DNA of 64,000 bases, taken from assembly GCF_003977615.1 (NCBI RefSeq), contig NZ_RYZR01000005.1, positions 715,773-779,772 of the forward strand. Reading direction: 5' to 3'. A program made the translations under genes and the position numbers. This stretch comes from Dyella dinghuensis. Its GTDB lineage: Bacteria; Pseudomonadota; Gammaproteobacteria; Xanthomonadales; Rhodanobacteraceae. Below the pieces are notes generated by a model, which worked only from the letters and a program-made list of their open reading frames with translations, did no database searches and was not told the DNA's origin. Below are positions 1 to 8,167 of the stretch, piece by piece. The stretch's first letter is position 1. Each line of letters opens with the position of its first letter.

Positions 1-1703
1 TCGTCATACTGCGAAGGCATGAAGCCGTAGGTGTACACCGAACCGGTCTGCGGACCCGGATAGATGTAGTCGACGATCGGATATTTCTTCTTCGGATCGA
101 AGTGCGTGGGTTTGAACATCAATCCATACACATCCGTTTTGCCATCGCGCGCTTTCAGCGTGATCAGCTCGGGCGGCTGCCAACCCGTGGCAACAAGGCG
201 CGAAATGTCGGCCTTGGCGACGCTTGCCGCCGTGTGGCCATCGTTCGCATCGCGCAACACGGCGACCGGCGGTGCGGAGGTCGTGGAATAACTGTCGACG
301 AAATACTTGCCATCTTCGGACATCGTGATGGTGTGGTCGGCATTTTCCGGCGACAGCAGCGTCGGTTCGCCGCCATCCAGACTCACTTTCCAGAACTGCT
401 GGTAGTACGGATTCACGCCCGGCGTGCGACCCACGCCACGGAACCACACCGTGCGCGTTTTCGTATCGACCTTCAGCACTTCGGTGACGTTGCCATCGCC
501 GGTGGTGATCGCGTGCTTGAGCTTGCCGTCGGTGAGATCGTAGAGGTATAGGTTGCCCCAGTTGCTGCGCTCACTGAACCAGATCGCTTCGTGCGTATCG
601 GGCAGGTATCGCCAGTTCACGGTGCCGTTGCCGCTTTCGTAATCCGTGGCGACGTCTTCGTGGAAGACGGTGCGTACTTCGCCCGTTTTGGTATCGGCAA
701 TGCGGAAGGTTTCGTGCTTGTGATCGCGCGATGTGGAAACAAACGCCAGCGTGTTGCCGTCCTGCGACCACTTCACATCATCCCAGCCGCCGTCTTCGCC
801 GCAGCTGACGTCGTCGCACAAGGTAGAGCGGTGCTGATCGGCCGGCATCTTCAAGCGCACGACCTTATGCCCGGGCACATTGATGATGACGCGTTCGATC
901 ATCGTGATGTTCTTGTCGCCCGGCAGCGGATATTTCCATGCCGAAAGTTCCGGATGGCCGACGCGCGTGGTGACCGTATACATATCGCCGTCGAGACGCT
1001 GGTCTTGCTGGAACGTCGCGATCTGTTTCGAATCGGGCGACCATTCGAGAATGGCGTTATCGGTGTGTTTCCAGCCCGCGTTGTCGGTCGCGTAGCCGAA
1101 GTTCTCCACGCCATCGGTAGTGAGCTGCGTTTCCTTGCCGGTGACAACGTCGCGCACCCACAGATTCCAGTTGCGGATGAAGGCTTCCTGCTTGCGATCG
1201 GGCGACAGCACGCCCGGCTCCTTGCCGGTTTTTACGAGCGTGCTCTTATCCACGCACTCGCCGGCGGCCTTGAGGTTGCACAGATACGTGGTGCCACCGA
1301 CTTCGACCTGGTCGCGGCCATCGGCGGCCACGCGGTAGTCGGTGATGCCAAGCTTGTCGGTCTTGACCGATTTCGCGCCGGCCTTCGTCAGCGCGCTGGC
1401 GAGTTTGACGTGATCGAACAACGGCGATGCCTTGCCACTCGTCACATCCATCTGCACGTAGTGATCGCCGTGCACATCGTGATCGACATACCAGAAGTGC
1501 GTGCCATCGATCCAATGCACGGTACGCACCGCGTGATCGACCAGCGGCATCGTGTTGTAGGGCATAAAACGCTCGGCCTGCGCATAATCCTGCGCGGTCA
1601 GCGTATGGCCCTCGGCCATGACATGGCCCGCGTACGACGTCGCCGCCAGCAACCCGCACACCATTGCGCCGTACAGACGCGACGTTCCGATTCTCGAACG
1701 CAT
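1..1703 (-). CDS. S9 family prolyl oligopeptidase / dipeptidyl peptidase IV-like, 3' end outside window
   Basis: The reading frame on the minus strand starts at ATG 1703 behind a GGGGAG ribosome binding site and stays open to the window edge, so the C-terminal catalytic domain is missing here. About 567 residues are visible. An N-terminal signal sequence (hydrophobic stretch around residues 10-28, ending near GHVMA) predicts export to the periplasm. The rest has the features of the DPP IV N-terminal beta-propeller: WSPDSKQIATFQQDQR, a D-rich GGWDDVKWSQDGNTLAF blade and WFSERSNWGNLYLYDL. The last visible residues, IVDYIYPGPQ, are the usual entry into the alpha/beta-hydrolase domain that would carry the Ser-Asp-His triad. 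By family, such enzymes cleave X-Pro or X-Ala dipeptides from peptide N-termini. Family assignment is firm; substrate preference cannot be judged without the catalytic half. Confidence 0.93.
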   Translation of the reverse strand, partial: MRSRIGTSRLYGAMVCGLLAATSYAGHVMAEGHTLTAQDYAQAERFMPYNTMPLVDHAVRTVHWIDGTHFWYVDHDVHGDHYVQMDVTSGKASPLFDHVKLASALTKAGAKSVKTDKLGITDYRVAADGRDQVEVGGTTYLCNLKAAGECVDKSTLVKTGKEPGVLSPDRKQEAFIRNWNLWVRDVVTGKETQLTTDGVENFGYATDNAGWKHTDNAILEWSPDSKQIATFQQDQRLDGDMYTVTTRVGHPELSAWKYPLPGDKNITMIERVIINVPGHKVVRLKMPADQHRSTLCDDVSCGEDGGWDDVKWSQDGNTLAFVSTSRDHKHETFRIADTKTGEVRTVFHEDVATDYESGNGTVNWRYLPDTHEAIWFSERSNWGNLYLYDLTDGKLKHAITTGDGNVTEVLKVDTKTRTVWFRGVGRTPGVNPYYQQFWKVSLDGGEPTLLSPENADHTITMSEDGKYFVDSYSTTSAPPVAVLRDANDGHTAASVAKADISRLVATGWQPPELITLKARDGKTDVYGLMFKPTHFDPKKKYPIVDYIYPGPQTGSVYTYGFMPSQYD

Positions 1704-1876
1704 GCTCACTCCCCGGTAAGAAAACGAACTGCCGCCGCAGCGGCTGCCCCCAAACTGTAACAACCCTACATCCTAATAGCCCGCGGCATCGCACACCCCT
1801 GCCAAAGGTACGCGGCGTGGCATTGGACGGCGAGCGGTCTTATTGTGTGCGCTCCCCAACCCACTTGCGTTGCCCC

Positions 1877-2263
1877 ATGACCGACACCTTGCCCGAAGCC
1901 CGTCTGCTGGAAATGGTTTTCCCCGACCACACCAACCATCTCGGGACCCTGTTCGGCGGACAGGCGCTGGCCTGGATGGACAAGGCGGCATTTATTGTTG
2001 CCTCACGCCACGCACGACGCATCGTCGTTACGGCGCGCTCGGAAGAAGTGAGTTTCCGCGTGCCCGTTCGGAAGGGCCAATTGGTGGAACTGGTCGCGCG
2101 CATCGTCGGCACCGGCCGCAGTTCCATGCAGGTTGAAGTGGAGATGACGGCCGAAGATCCGTTGACGGGCGACCGCCGCGTCTGCACCACCGGCCGTTTC
2201 GTCATGATCGCGCTCGATTCGAACGGCTCGCCTACGCCGGTGCCGTCTCTTACTGCCAACTGA
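1877..2263 (+). CDS. Acyl-CoA thioesterase, hotdog fold (YciA/ACOT type)
   Basis: A 128-residue single-domain hotdog protein expected to hydrolyse acyl-CoA to free acid and CoA in the cytoplasm. The family motif is clear near the N-terminus: HTNHLGTLFGGQALAWMD, in which the Asn and the final Asp are the usual catalytic-site residues, followed by VTARSEEVSFRVPVRKGQ (strand and oligomer interface). The frame is open further upstream, but those codons translate into an Arg/Pro-rich stretch unlike any thioesterase. ATG 1877, giving MTDTLPEARLLEMVFPDHT, fits the family length. It is divergent from the S9 peptidase and lies 20 bases upstream of the glutathione transferase-like gene, so those two may be co-transcribed. 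Confidence 0.9.
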   Translation: MTDTLPEARLLEMVFPDHTNHLGTLFGGQALAWMDKAAFIVASRHARRIVVTARSEEVSFRVPVRKGQLVELVARIVGTGRSSMQVEVEMTAEDPLTGDRRVCTTGRFVMIALDSNGSPTPVPSLTAN

Positions 2264-2283
2264 TCCTTCCACAGGGGATTTGC

Positions 2284-3033
2284 ATGTCGCACACATTGAC
2301 TGTCATCGGCAATTACATCTCGCCGTACGTTCGCAAGGTGCTTGTGTGCCTGGAGCTGAAGGGTATCGAGTACGTTATCGATCCGATTACACCCTTTGTC
2401 GGCAACGATGCGTTTACCCGAATAAGCCCGCTGCGACGTGTGCCGATACTGATCGACGGCGATCTGGTTCTCAACGATTCCTCGGTGATTTGCCAGTATC
2501 TGGAAGACAAATATCCGTCGCCTTCGCTCTTTCCTGCGGACATCGTCGCGCGCGCGAAAGCGCGTTGGCTAGAGGAATACGCGGATACGCGTCTGGCCGA
2601 TGTGCTGATATGGCGCGTGTTTTATCAGCTGGCGATTCGTCGGCACATCTTTGGCGAGACGCCCGACGACAGTATCGTGCAGCAGGCGCGCGATGTGGAT
2701 ATTCCGGCGACGCTCGATTATCTGGAGACGCAATTGCCTGCTGAAGGTTTCATCTTTGGCGATTTGTCAATCGCCGATATCAGCATTGCCTGTTATTTCC
2801 GTACGGCGTCGTTTGTGCGTTATGTGGTGGATGCACAGCGGTGGCCGCGCATCGCGGCGTTGATTCAGAACGTGTTGGCGTTGCCTTCGTTTCAGAAGTT
2901 GGCGAAGTTGGAGGATCATGTTCTTCGATTACCGCCTGCGCAGCAGCGTGAGGCGCTTATTGCGGTGGGGGCGCCGATTACGCGTGAGACGATGGCGACG
3001 GATACGCCGCGGCATGGGTTTCCTCGTAACTGA
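2284..3033 (+). CDS. Glutathione S-transferase family protein
   Basis: A 249-residue cytosolic protein with a thioredoxin-like N-domain (SPYVRKVLVCLELKGIEY, then RRVPILIDGDLVLNDSSVI with the cis-Pro and the Asn-Asp-Ser-Ser glutathione-binding element) and an all-helical C-domain (FGDLSIADISIACYF with the conserved helix-capping Asp). It would conjugate or otherwise use glutathione; the co-substrate is not predictable. Ser13 or Tyr15 in the N-terminal active-site loop is the likely thiol-activating residue. The start is ATG 2284, downstream of an AGGGGA element. The C-terminus has a short, poorly conserved extension after residue 215. Confidence 0.9.
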   Translation: MSHTLTVIGNYISPYVRKVLVCLELKGIEYVIDPITPFVGNDAFTRISPLRRVPILIDGDLVLNDSSVICQYLEDKYPSPSLFPADIVARAKARWLEEYADTRLADVLIWRVFYQLAIRRHIFGETPDDSIVQQARDVDIPATLDYLETQLPAEGFIFGDLSIADISIACYFRTASFVRYVVDAQRWPRIAALIQNVLALPSFQKLAKLEDHVLRLPPAQQREALIAVGAPITRETMATDTPRHGFPRN

Positions 3034-3221
3034 AGATTCTCTGCGTTTAATCCATCATCGATCATCCCGCGATCACGTTTATCCCGTCATTCCCGCGAAG
3101 GCCGGAGGCGTTTTACAACAGCGAAGCTGGTCATCCAGTGGCGTTATCGTTTGGTTGTGCGCTATCGCCAGGTTGCTCGCCTGCGCGGCGGGCGTTTCGT
3201 GCCTCTGCCGAGGCCCGAGTC

Positions 3222-3249
3222 ACTTTTCTTTGCGGGCCCAAAGAAAAGT
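3222..3249. repeat. Hairpin core of repeat unit A
   Basis: A perfect 11-bp inverted repeat ACTTTTCTTTG / CAAAGAAAAGT with a 6-base loop CGGGCC. It is flanked on the left by GCGGGCGTTTCGTGCCTC and on the right by AACCCAAAGAAATGGCC, which are shared with the other units. Confidence 0.85.
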
Positions 3250-3552
3250 AACCCAAAGAAATGGCCTGAAGGGCTCTCAGCAATGGCTGGATAAAAACAC
3301 GGAAGGGCTGTGCCCACATGAGGCGTTACGTTCCAAATACGCCGCATCGCTACACCGCAACGCGTTGGGCCCCAGAGGGCTTAGAGCATGCGGCCGCCCG
3401 TCTTGCGGAGCGACTCGCTTTCAGCCCTCACCGCTCAATACTCGCGGTTTAGCAGCTCCGCGGAAGCGGGCACGCGAAATATTTCGCTGGAGATGAGCTG
3501 CAATGCTTATTTACCTCAACAACAAAAGCTTTTGAGGCCATTTCTTTGGGTT

Positions 3553-3580
3553 ACTTTTCTTTGGGCCCGCAAAGAAAAGT
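3553..3580. repeat. Hairpin core of repeat unit B, inverted relative to unit A
   Basis: The same 11-bp stem with loop GGCCCG, preceded by GGCCATTTCTTTGGGTT. Because it is inverted relative to the unit at 3222-3249, the two could pair into a larger stem across about 300 bases. Confidence 0.85.
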
Positions 3581-3680
3581 GACTCGGCTGCCGGCAGGCA
3601 GTCGAAACGCCCGCTGCGCAAGCGGCAAACTCGCGATAGCTCAGCAACAGCAAGAGCCTTTGAGGCCATTTCTTTGGATC

Positions 3681-3708
3681 ACTTTTCTTTGGGCACGCAG
3701 AGAAAAGT
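3681..3708. repeat. Hairpin core of repeat unit C, inverted relative to unit A
   Basis: The same stem with one mismatch (CAGAGAAAAGT in the right arm) and loop GGCACG. Its flank CGGACGAAACGGCCGCCACG has diverged from the other units, which suggests an older copy. Confidence 0.8.
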
Positions 3709-3957
3709 GACTCGGCCGCTCGCAAGCGGACGAAACGGCCGCCACGCAGGCGAGCAGCCTGGCGATAAGGCATCAACGGGACGATACAGTCACTGGATGA
3801 CCAGCTTCGCTGTTGTAAAGCGCTTCCGGCCTGCGCCGGAATGACGGTGAGGTGATGCGTGACGGTGAGGAATGGGATGGACGGTGAAGCGGGATGACGA
3901 GATAAACGTTGTCGCTAGTTGGTCATTGACGACAGCACGATGCGAAAGCACAACCCA

Positions 3958-4857
3958 TCAAAGTTGCTTCGCCATCAACTCAACCAACCAATCCACAAAC
4001 ACCCGCAATCGCGCCGGCATATGCTTATGCGGCGTATAAAGCACCGTCACCGGCAGCGACGGCGGCGGCGTCCCCGGCAAAACTTCACGCAACTGCCCAT
4101 TCGCCAACGCCTCGCTCACGCGATAAAGCGGAAGCTGCGCCAAACCCAGCCCCGCCTGGCATGCGTTTAGATACGCCTCCACACCACTCACTGTCACAGA
4201 CCCCGGCAAAGTAACTTCACGACGCTTGCGCCCCACCATGAAATCCAGCGGCTCACTGCGATGCGTCGTAGGCGATGCCCAATTCACCGCGCGATGTCCG
4301 TTATGCAAATCCGCCAGCGATTGCGGCATGCCATGTTTGCGTACATACGCAGCACTCGCGGCGGTGATTTGCTGAAGCGTGCCGACTCTTCGGCTGACCA
4401 ATCCGGAATCAGGCAACTTGCCGATACGCAATACGCAGTCAACGCCCTCGCTCAACATATCGACAAAGCGATCGCCGGTACCGATATCCAGTTCCACATT
4501 CGGATAGCGTGCGAAGAATGCGGGAAGCGATGGAATCAACCACAGGCATGCCATCTGCGTCGGCACATCCACACGCAAACGTCCGCGTGGTTGCACGCTC
4601 GCCTCGCGAAAATCTGCTTCAACGGCATCCACGTCCGCCAACAATCGCACGCAGTGGTTGTAGTACGCCTCGCCGTCGTGGCTGGCGCGCACGCGTCGCG
4701 TGGTTCGCTGCAGTAATTGCGCGCCCAGACGTTTTTCCAGCCGTTTGATGGCGTGGGTGACCGTGGCGCGCGGGAGGCTCAGATCATCGGCTGCAGCGGT
4801 AAAACTCCCCAGTTCGACGATCCGCGTAAACAGGCGCATGGCTTCGAGGCGGTCCAT
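3958..4857 (-). CDS. LysR family transcriptional regulator
   Basis: A 299-residue regulator with an N-terminal winged helix (MDRLEAMRLFTRIVELGSF, then a helix-turn-helix through AAADDLSLPRATVTHAIKRL) and a LysR substrate-binding domain from about residue 90. The domain includes FVDMLSEGVDCVLRIG, SGVEAYLNACQAGLGLAQLP and a C-terminal VFVDWLVELM, the usual pattern of the CrgA/DsdC-like LTTR branch. It is transcribed divergently from the aldo-keto reductase at 4958. This classic arrangement suggests that it controls that gene and itself through the 100-bp shared spacer. The inducer is unknown. Confidence 0.93.
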   Translation of the reverse strand: MDRLEAMRLFTRIVELGSFTAAADDLSLPRATVTHAIKRLEKRLGAQLLQRTTRRVRASHDGEAYYNHCVRLLADVDAVEADFREASVQPRGRLRVDVPTQMACLWLIPSLPAFFARYPNVELDIGTGDRFVDMLSEGVDCVLRIGKLPDSGLVSRRVGTLQQITAASAAYVRKHGMPQSLADLHNGHRAVNWASPTTHRSEPLDFMVGRKRREVTLPGSVTVSGVEAYLNACQAGLGLAQLPLYRVSEALANGQLREVLPGTPPPSLPVTVLYTPHKHMPARLRVFVDWLVELMAKQL

Positions 4858-4864
4858 GAGATTG

Positions 4865-4879
4865 TTTCACTGAATGAAA
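4865..4879. promoter_or_regulatory. Candidate LysR operator between lysR and aldo-keto reductase
   Basis: TTTCACTGAATGAAA is a 5-5-5 inverted repeat that contains the T-N11-A spacing typical of LTTR sites. It lies 8 bases upstream of the regulator start and about 80 bases upstream of the reductase start. Assignment is by position and symmetry only. Confidence 0.5.
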
Positions 4880-4957
4880 TAGTGATGCTCATTATTGAGT
4901 ATTTATCGCACCCGCGCCTGTGCCGACAATGTGCCACTCCCCACCATGAGGCAACCC

Positions 4958-5950
4958 ATGCAAACTCGCACACTCGGCAAGAACGGCCCCAAGGTTTCCG
5001 CCCTCGGTCTTGGCTGCATGGGCATGAGCGATTTCTACGGACCGCGCGACGACGCCGAATCCATCGCCACCATCCACCACGCATTGGATCGCGGCATCAC
5101 CTTGCTGGATACGGCCGATATGTACGGCCCTTTCACCAACGAACAGCTGGTCGGCAAAGCCATCAAAGATCGACGCGACCAGGTCTTTCTTGCGACAAAG
5201 TTCGGGGTCGTGCGCGATGCTGCCGATCCGACCAAGCGCGCGATCAGCGGTCGTCCGGAATATGTGCGCAGCGCATGCGATGCGAGCCTGAAACGCCTGG
5301 GCGTGGATCACATCGATCTTTACTACCAGCACCGTGTTGATCTGGACACGCCGATCGAGGACACCGTTGGTGCGATGGCGGATCTGGTGAAGGCCGGCAA
5401 GGTGCGCTACCTGGGCTTGTCGGAGGCCTCCGCGCAGACCATCGAGCGTGCCGACAAGGTGCATAAGATCACCGCATTGCAAAGCGAACTGTCGTTGTGG
5501 ACGCGCGATCCGGAAGAGAACGATACGCTCGACATGTGCCGCAAACTCGATATCGCATTCGTGGCGTACTCCCCGTTGGGGCGCGGCTTTCTTACCGGCG
5601 CGATCACCAAGCCCGAGGATTTCGACGCCGACGATTTCCGCCGCAATAACCCGCGTTTCCAGGGCGAAAATTTCGCGCGCAATCTGCAGTTGGTGCACCA
5701 GGTGCAAGCGCTGGCGAAGGAGAAAGGCTGCACACCGGCGCAACTCGCCCTTGCCTGGTTACTCGCACAAGGCGAAGACATCGTGCCGATTCCGGGTACG
5801 CGTCGCCGTTCGCGCCTGGACGAAAATCTCGGCGCCGTGGCCGTGACGCTCGATCAGAACGAACTGGCCTCGATCGATCGTATTTTCCCGCCCGAAGCGG
5901 TGGCTGGTGCTCGCTACGCGGCGGCCGGCATGACGCATATCAACAAGTGA
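4958..5950 (+). CDS. Aldo/keto reductase (AKR13/YakC-like)
   Basis: A 330-residue NADPH-dependent oxidoreductase with a TIM-barrel fold. The catalytic tetrad is visible: Asp and Tyr in [14 protein letters not shown], Lys in FLATKFGV and His in LYYQHRVD. The cofactor-binding segments [18 protein letters not shown] and [14 protein letters not shown] are typical of the group that acts on open-chain aldehydes and ketones. ATG 4958 is preferred because GAGG lies 7 bases ahead; an in-frame ATG at 4946 and an open frame upstream are less well supported. The next gene begins 14 bases after its stop, so the two are probably one transcript under the divergent LysR regulator. Confidence 0.92.
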   Translation: MQTRTLGKNGPKVSALGLGCMGMSDFYGPRDDAESIATIHHALDRGITLLDTADMYGPFTNEQLVGKAIKDRRDQVFLATKFGVVRDAADPTKRAISGRPEYVRSACDASLKRLGVDHIDLYYQHRVDLDTPIEDTVGAMADLVKAGKVRYLGLSEASAQTIERADKVHKITALQSELSLWTRDPEENDTLDMCRKLDIAFVAYSPLGRGFLTGAITKPEDFDADDFRRNNPRFQGENFARNLQLVHQVQALAKEKGCTPAQLALAWLLAQGEDIVPIPGTRRRSRLDENLGAVAVTLDQNELASIDRIFPPEAVAGARYAAAGMTHINK

Positions 5951-5964
5951 TCATCGAGAAAATC

Positions 5965-6360
5965 ATGGACACGATCGAACGTATACAGCCGTCTTCGTTG
6001 TTTACGATTCCAGGTATCAAAGCCGCGGCGCGTGTCGGGAATCTGCTCTTCGTTTCCGGGCAGGTACCGCTGGGGCCGACCGGAGAACTGGTCGGCATCG
6101 GCGATTTTCGGATGCAGGCCGAGCAGGTATTTTCCAACCTCGGTGCGGCACTCAAGGCCGGGGACAGCGGATTTGACCGGATCATCAAGCTGACGTCGTT
6201 TTTCACCGATATCGGGCGCGATCTGCCAGCCTTTCGCGAAGTTCGCGATCGCCACATCGCCAGCGAACATGCCACGGCCAGCTCGGCCATCCAGGTCGCC
6301 CAGCTGTTCCACCCCGCTGCATGGCTGGAAGTGGAAGCGGTCGCGCTCTGCGGAAACTGA
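5965..6360 (+). CDS. Rid (YjgF/YER057c/UK114) family protein without the RidA catalytic arginine
   Basis: A 131-residue single-domain Rid protein, normally a trimer with clefts between subunits. The hallmarks are GNLLFVSGQVPLGPTGELVG, the helix segment AEQVFSNLGAALKAGDSG and the C-terminal WLEVEAVALCGN, which matches the family ending. In archetypal RidA, which deaminates reactive enamines and imines, the segment P-A-R-S holds the substrate-binding Arg105. Here the aligned residues are T-A-S-S, so the Arg is absent. By family knowledge, such members (other Rid subgroups) lack the standard deaminase activity. It begins 14 bases after the aldo-keto reductase stop, which suggests a shared role in metabolite clean-up or in a specific degradation route. 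Confidence 0.85.
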   Translation: MDTIERIQPSSLFTIPGIKAAARVGNLLFVSGQVPLGPTGELVGIGDFRMQAEQVFSNLGAALKAGDSGFDRIIKLTSFFTDIGRDLPAFREVRDRHIASEHATASSAIQVAQLFHPAAWLEVEAVALCGN

Positions 6361-6411
6361 CGGCTGCACCCGGGAAGCGCCAAGGAAGGCACTTCTCATT
6401 AAAATAACCGG

Positions 6412-7236
6412 ATGAGCACCCCCGATCACTCCCCGCTCGGCAAGCACACCGTCTACGCCGACCGTTACGACCCCAGTCTGCTGTTTCCGATTCCTCGCCA
6501 AACCAAGCGCGATGAGATCGGCGTCACCCAGCCGTTGCCTTTCCAGGGCGTGGATATCTGGAACGCTTACGAATTGTCCTGGCTGGACATGCACGGGAAA
6601 CCCATCGCAGCGGTGGCGGAATTCCATGTGCCGGCGAGTTCGCCGAACATCATCGAGTCCAAGTCGTTCAAGCTTTATCTCAACGGATTTGCGCAGGAAC
6701 CGGTGGCCAACGCCGCCGCGCTGAGTGCGCTATTGCAGCAGGATCTGTCCCGCGCGGCAGGTGCGCCAGTGATGGTGCATATCCAGGCGCCACGTGCAGC
6801 AGCGCATACGTTCGCCGACCTCGATGGGGAATTGATCGACACGCTGCCGGTGAAAATCGACGATTACGGTCCGCCCAAGGCCGATTACCTGCGCGCCGAT
6901 CAGCATGCCGATATGGTTGAAGAAACGCTGATTTCGGACCTGCTGCGCTCCAACTGCCCCGTCACCGGACAGCCCGATTGGGGCAGTGTGCAGATCCGCT
7001 ATCAGGGCGCGCCGATCGACCGCGAGGGCTTATTGCGATACCTCGTCTCCTTCCGTACCCACAACGAATTCCATGAACAATGCGTGGAACGCATCTTCAT
7101 GGATGTGATGAAGCGCTGCACACCGCAGCGACTTAGCGTTTACGCTCGCTACACCCGCCGGGGAGGGCTGGATATCAACCCTTTCCGCAGCACCGACAAG
7201 GACCTCCCGGCCAATGTTCGCGGGGCGAGGCAATAG
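6412..7236 (+). CDS. queF: NADPH-dependent 7-cyano-7-deazaguanine reductase QueF
   Basis: A 274-residue enzyme of the long, two-domain (YqfB-like tandem T-fold) type that reduces preQ0 nitrile to preQ1 amine for queuosine tRNA modification. The thioimide-forming Cys182 and general acid Asp189 lie in [17 protein letters not shown], with the same seven-residue spacing as in the E. coli enzyme. The NADPH/substrate motif [18 protein letters not shown] follows, with the E-(S/F)-K-S-x-K-x-Y-L-N-like element [11 protein letters not shown] near residue 85. No other queuosine gene is nearby. Identification is secure. Confidence 0.97.
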   Translation: MSTPDHSPLGKHTVYADRYDPSLLFPIPRQTKRDEIGVTQPLPFQGVDIWNAYELSWLDMHGKPIAAVAEFHVPASSPNIIESKSFKLYLNGFAQEPVANAAALSALLQQDLSRAAGAPVMVHIQAPRAAAHTFADLDGELIDTLPVKIDDYGPPKADYLRADQHADMVEETLISDLLRSNCPVTGQPDWGSVQIRYQGAPIDREGLLRYLVSFRTHNEFHEQCVERIFMDVMKRCTPQRLSVYARYTRRGGLDINPFRSTDKDLPANVRGARQ

Positions 7237-7368
7237 CGCCGCAACCGGTTACACTCTGCGCCCCCGGTCATCGGCACTTCAGATCAGCGGCGCTAGCCTT
7301 AACAACTGGTTTGATTTTGCAGGCCGACGGTTTACCCGTCTCATGTCCCACCTTTCGGAATCCCGCAC

Positions 7369-7983
7369 ATGAAACTCACCGCCCGTTCCGCCGCTCTTTA
7401 CAGCGTTACGTTCGCCGGCCTGCTGGTGCTCAGCGCCTGTGGCAAGAACGATCAGTCGGCGAATCAACCGGCTCCTTCCAGCACGGCTCCGGCCGCGCCG
7501 AGCACTGCGCCGGCCAAACCGGCCCCGGCCAGCACGGCCGCTGCTCCGGCCGCTGCACATACCGCTGCCGCTCCGGCTGCCGCCAGCACCGCTGCTGCCG
7601 CGCCGACGCCGCCCACCGCTGCACCGGCTGCTGCCGACAACGGTTTCCAGGTGGCCACGGTGACGTTGGGCGATACGGTCACGCCGGATCATAAAGTGCG
7701 CAAGGAAGTGCTTTCGTTCTCGCCGAGCCAGAAGACCATCTATGTGAGCGTCGACACCAGCGGTACCACTGCCGGTGCAACGCTCAACGCGAAGTGGAGC
7801 TATCTGGAAGGCAGTGGCCAGCTGGTCACCAGCACCAGCCAGTCGATCACTGCCGACGGTCCGGCCACCACCACGTTCCGCGTGGTCAATCCGAACCTGT
7901 GGCCGGAAGGCAAGTACAAGGTGGACATCTCGCTCGACGGCAAGCAGGTCGCGAGCAAGCAGTTCGAAGTGAAGAAGAGCTAA
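7369..7983 (+). CDS. Predicted lipoprotein with Ala/Pro/Thr-rich linker and C-terminal beta domain
   Basis: A 204-residue protein with a lipobox, LLVLSACGKND, so it should be acylated on the Cys and held in the inner or outer membrane. Residues about 30-90 are a low-complexity Ala-Pro-Ser-Thr linker, probably spanning from the membrane. The last 115 residues (from FQVATVTLGDTVTPDHKV to the Lys-rich end) look like an all-beta domain with repeating Thr/Ser strands and FRVVNPNLWPEGKYKVDISL, resembling an Ig-like or extracellular sugar-binding fold. No specific family is recognised. Start ATG 7369 has only weak Shine-Dalgarno character but gives the correct signal peptide. A strong terminator follows immediately. 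Confidence 0.8.
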   Translation: MKLTARSAALYSVTFAGLLVLSACGKNDQSANQPAPSSTAPAAPSTAPAKPAPASTAAAPAAAHTAAAPAAASTAAAAPTPPTAAPAAADNGFQVATVTLGDTVTPDHKVRKEVLSFSPSQKTIYVSVDTSGTTAGATLNAKWSYLEGSGQLVTSTSQSITADGPATTTFRVVNPNLWPEGKYKVDISLDGKQVASKQFEVKKS

Positions 7984-8007
7984 GCCGCTTCGACAAGCAG
8001 TGACCCG

Positions 8008-8034
8008 GGGCGCCCCGCGAGGGCGCCCTTTTGT
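8008..8034 (+). terminator. Rho-independent terminator after the lipoprotein gene
   Basis: An 8-bp stem, GGGCGCCC / GGGCGCCC with loop CGCGA, is followed by TTTTGTT and lies 25 bases after the stop codon. Confidence 0.85.
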
Positions 8035-8167
8035 TGTGCGATTCGTCGCGGCACCTGTGCTTATGACGAATGCGCCATCGAAGCCCCAGAACGCTTCGTG
8101 AGTTTTTCTCTGCAATGCCCGGTATGGCACCATCGCCGTCTCGGGGAAATCGAGAGGCCGTTTCAAC

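Larger units (their letters stand above)
3086..3845. repeat. Composite non-coding repeat cluster bounded by a 55-bp inverted repeat
   Basis: The gap 3034-3957 holds no convincing gene. Positions 3086-3140 and the reverse complement of 3791-3845 agree at about 51 of 55 bases (GTCATTCC...TCATCCAGTG). Inside are three copies of a roughly 90-base unit centred on a perfect or near-perfect hairpin ACTTTTCTTTG-6 nt-CAAAGAAAAGT: one on the plus strand (near 3178-3268) and two inverted (near 3532-3625 and 3661-3760). A fourth copy runs off the right end of the window. Short open frames here encode low-complexity Arg/Ala-rich peptides that recur wherever the repeat occurs, so they are not taken as genes. 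The layout resembles a REP or MITE cluster; no transposase is seen. Confidence 0.85.

Noticed and set aside
591..1760. A 389-codon plus-strand frame opposite the S9 peptidase
   Set aside because: The peptidase on the minus strand explains the region; the plus-strand product has no features.
3200..3720. CRISPR array
   Set aside because: The units vary in spacing and orientation and the intervening sequences are themselves related; there are no regular spacers and no cas genes.
3131..3776. Several short frames in the repeat cluster
   Set aside because: The same peptide fragments reappear at the right end of the window wherever the repeat occurs, so they follow the DNA repeat rather than a conserved protein.
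3086..3845. The inverted repeat pair as ends of an insertion sequence
   Set aside because: The 650 bases between the arms encode no transposase, and no target duplication was seen; a non-autonomous repeat cluster is the safer reading.
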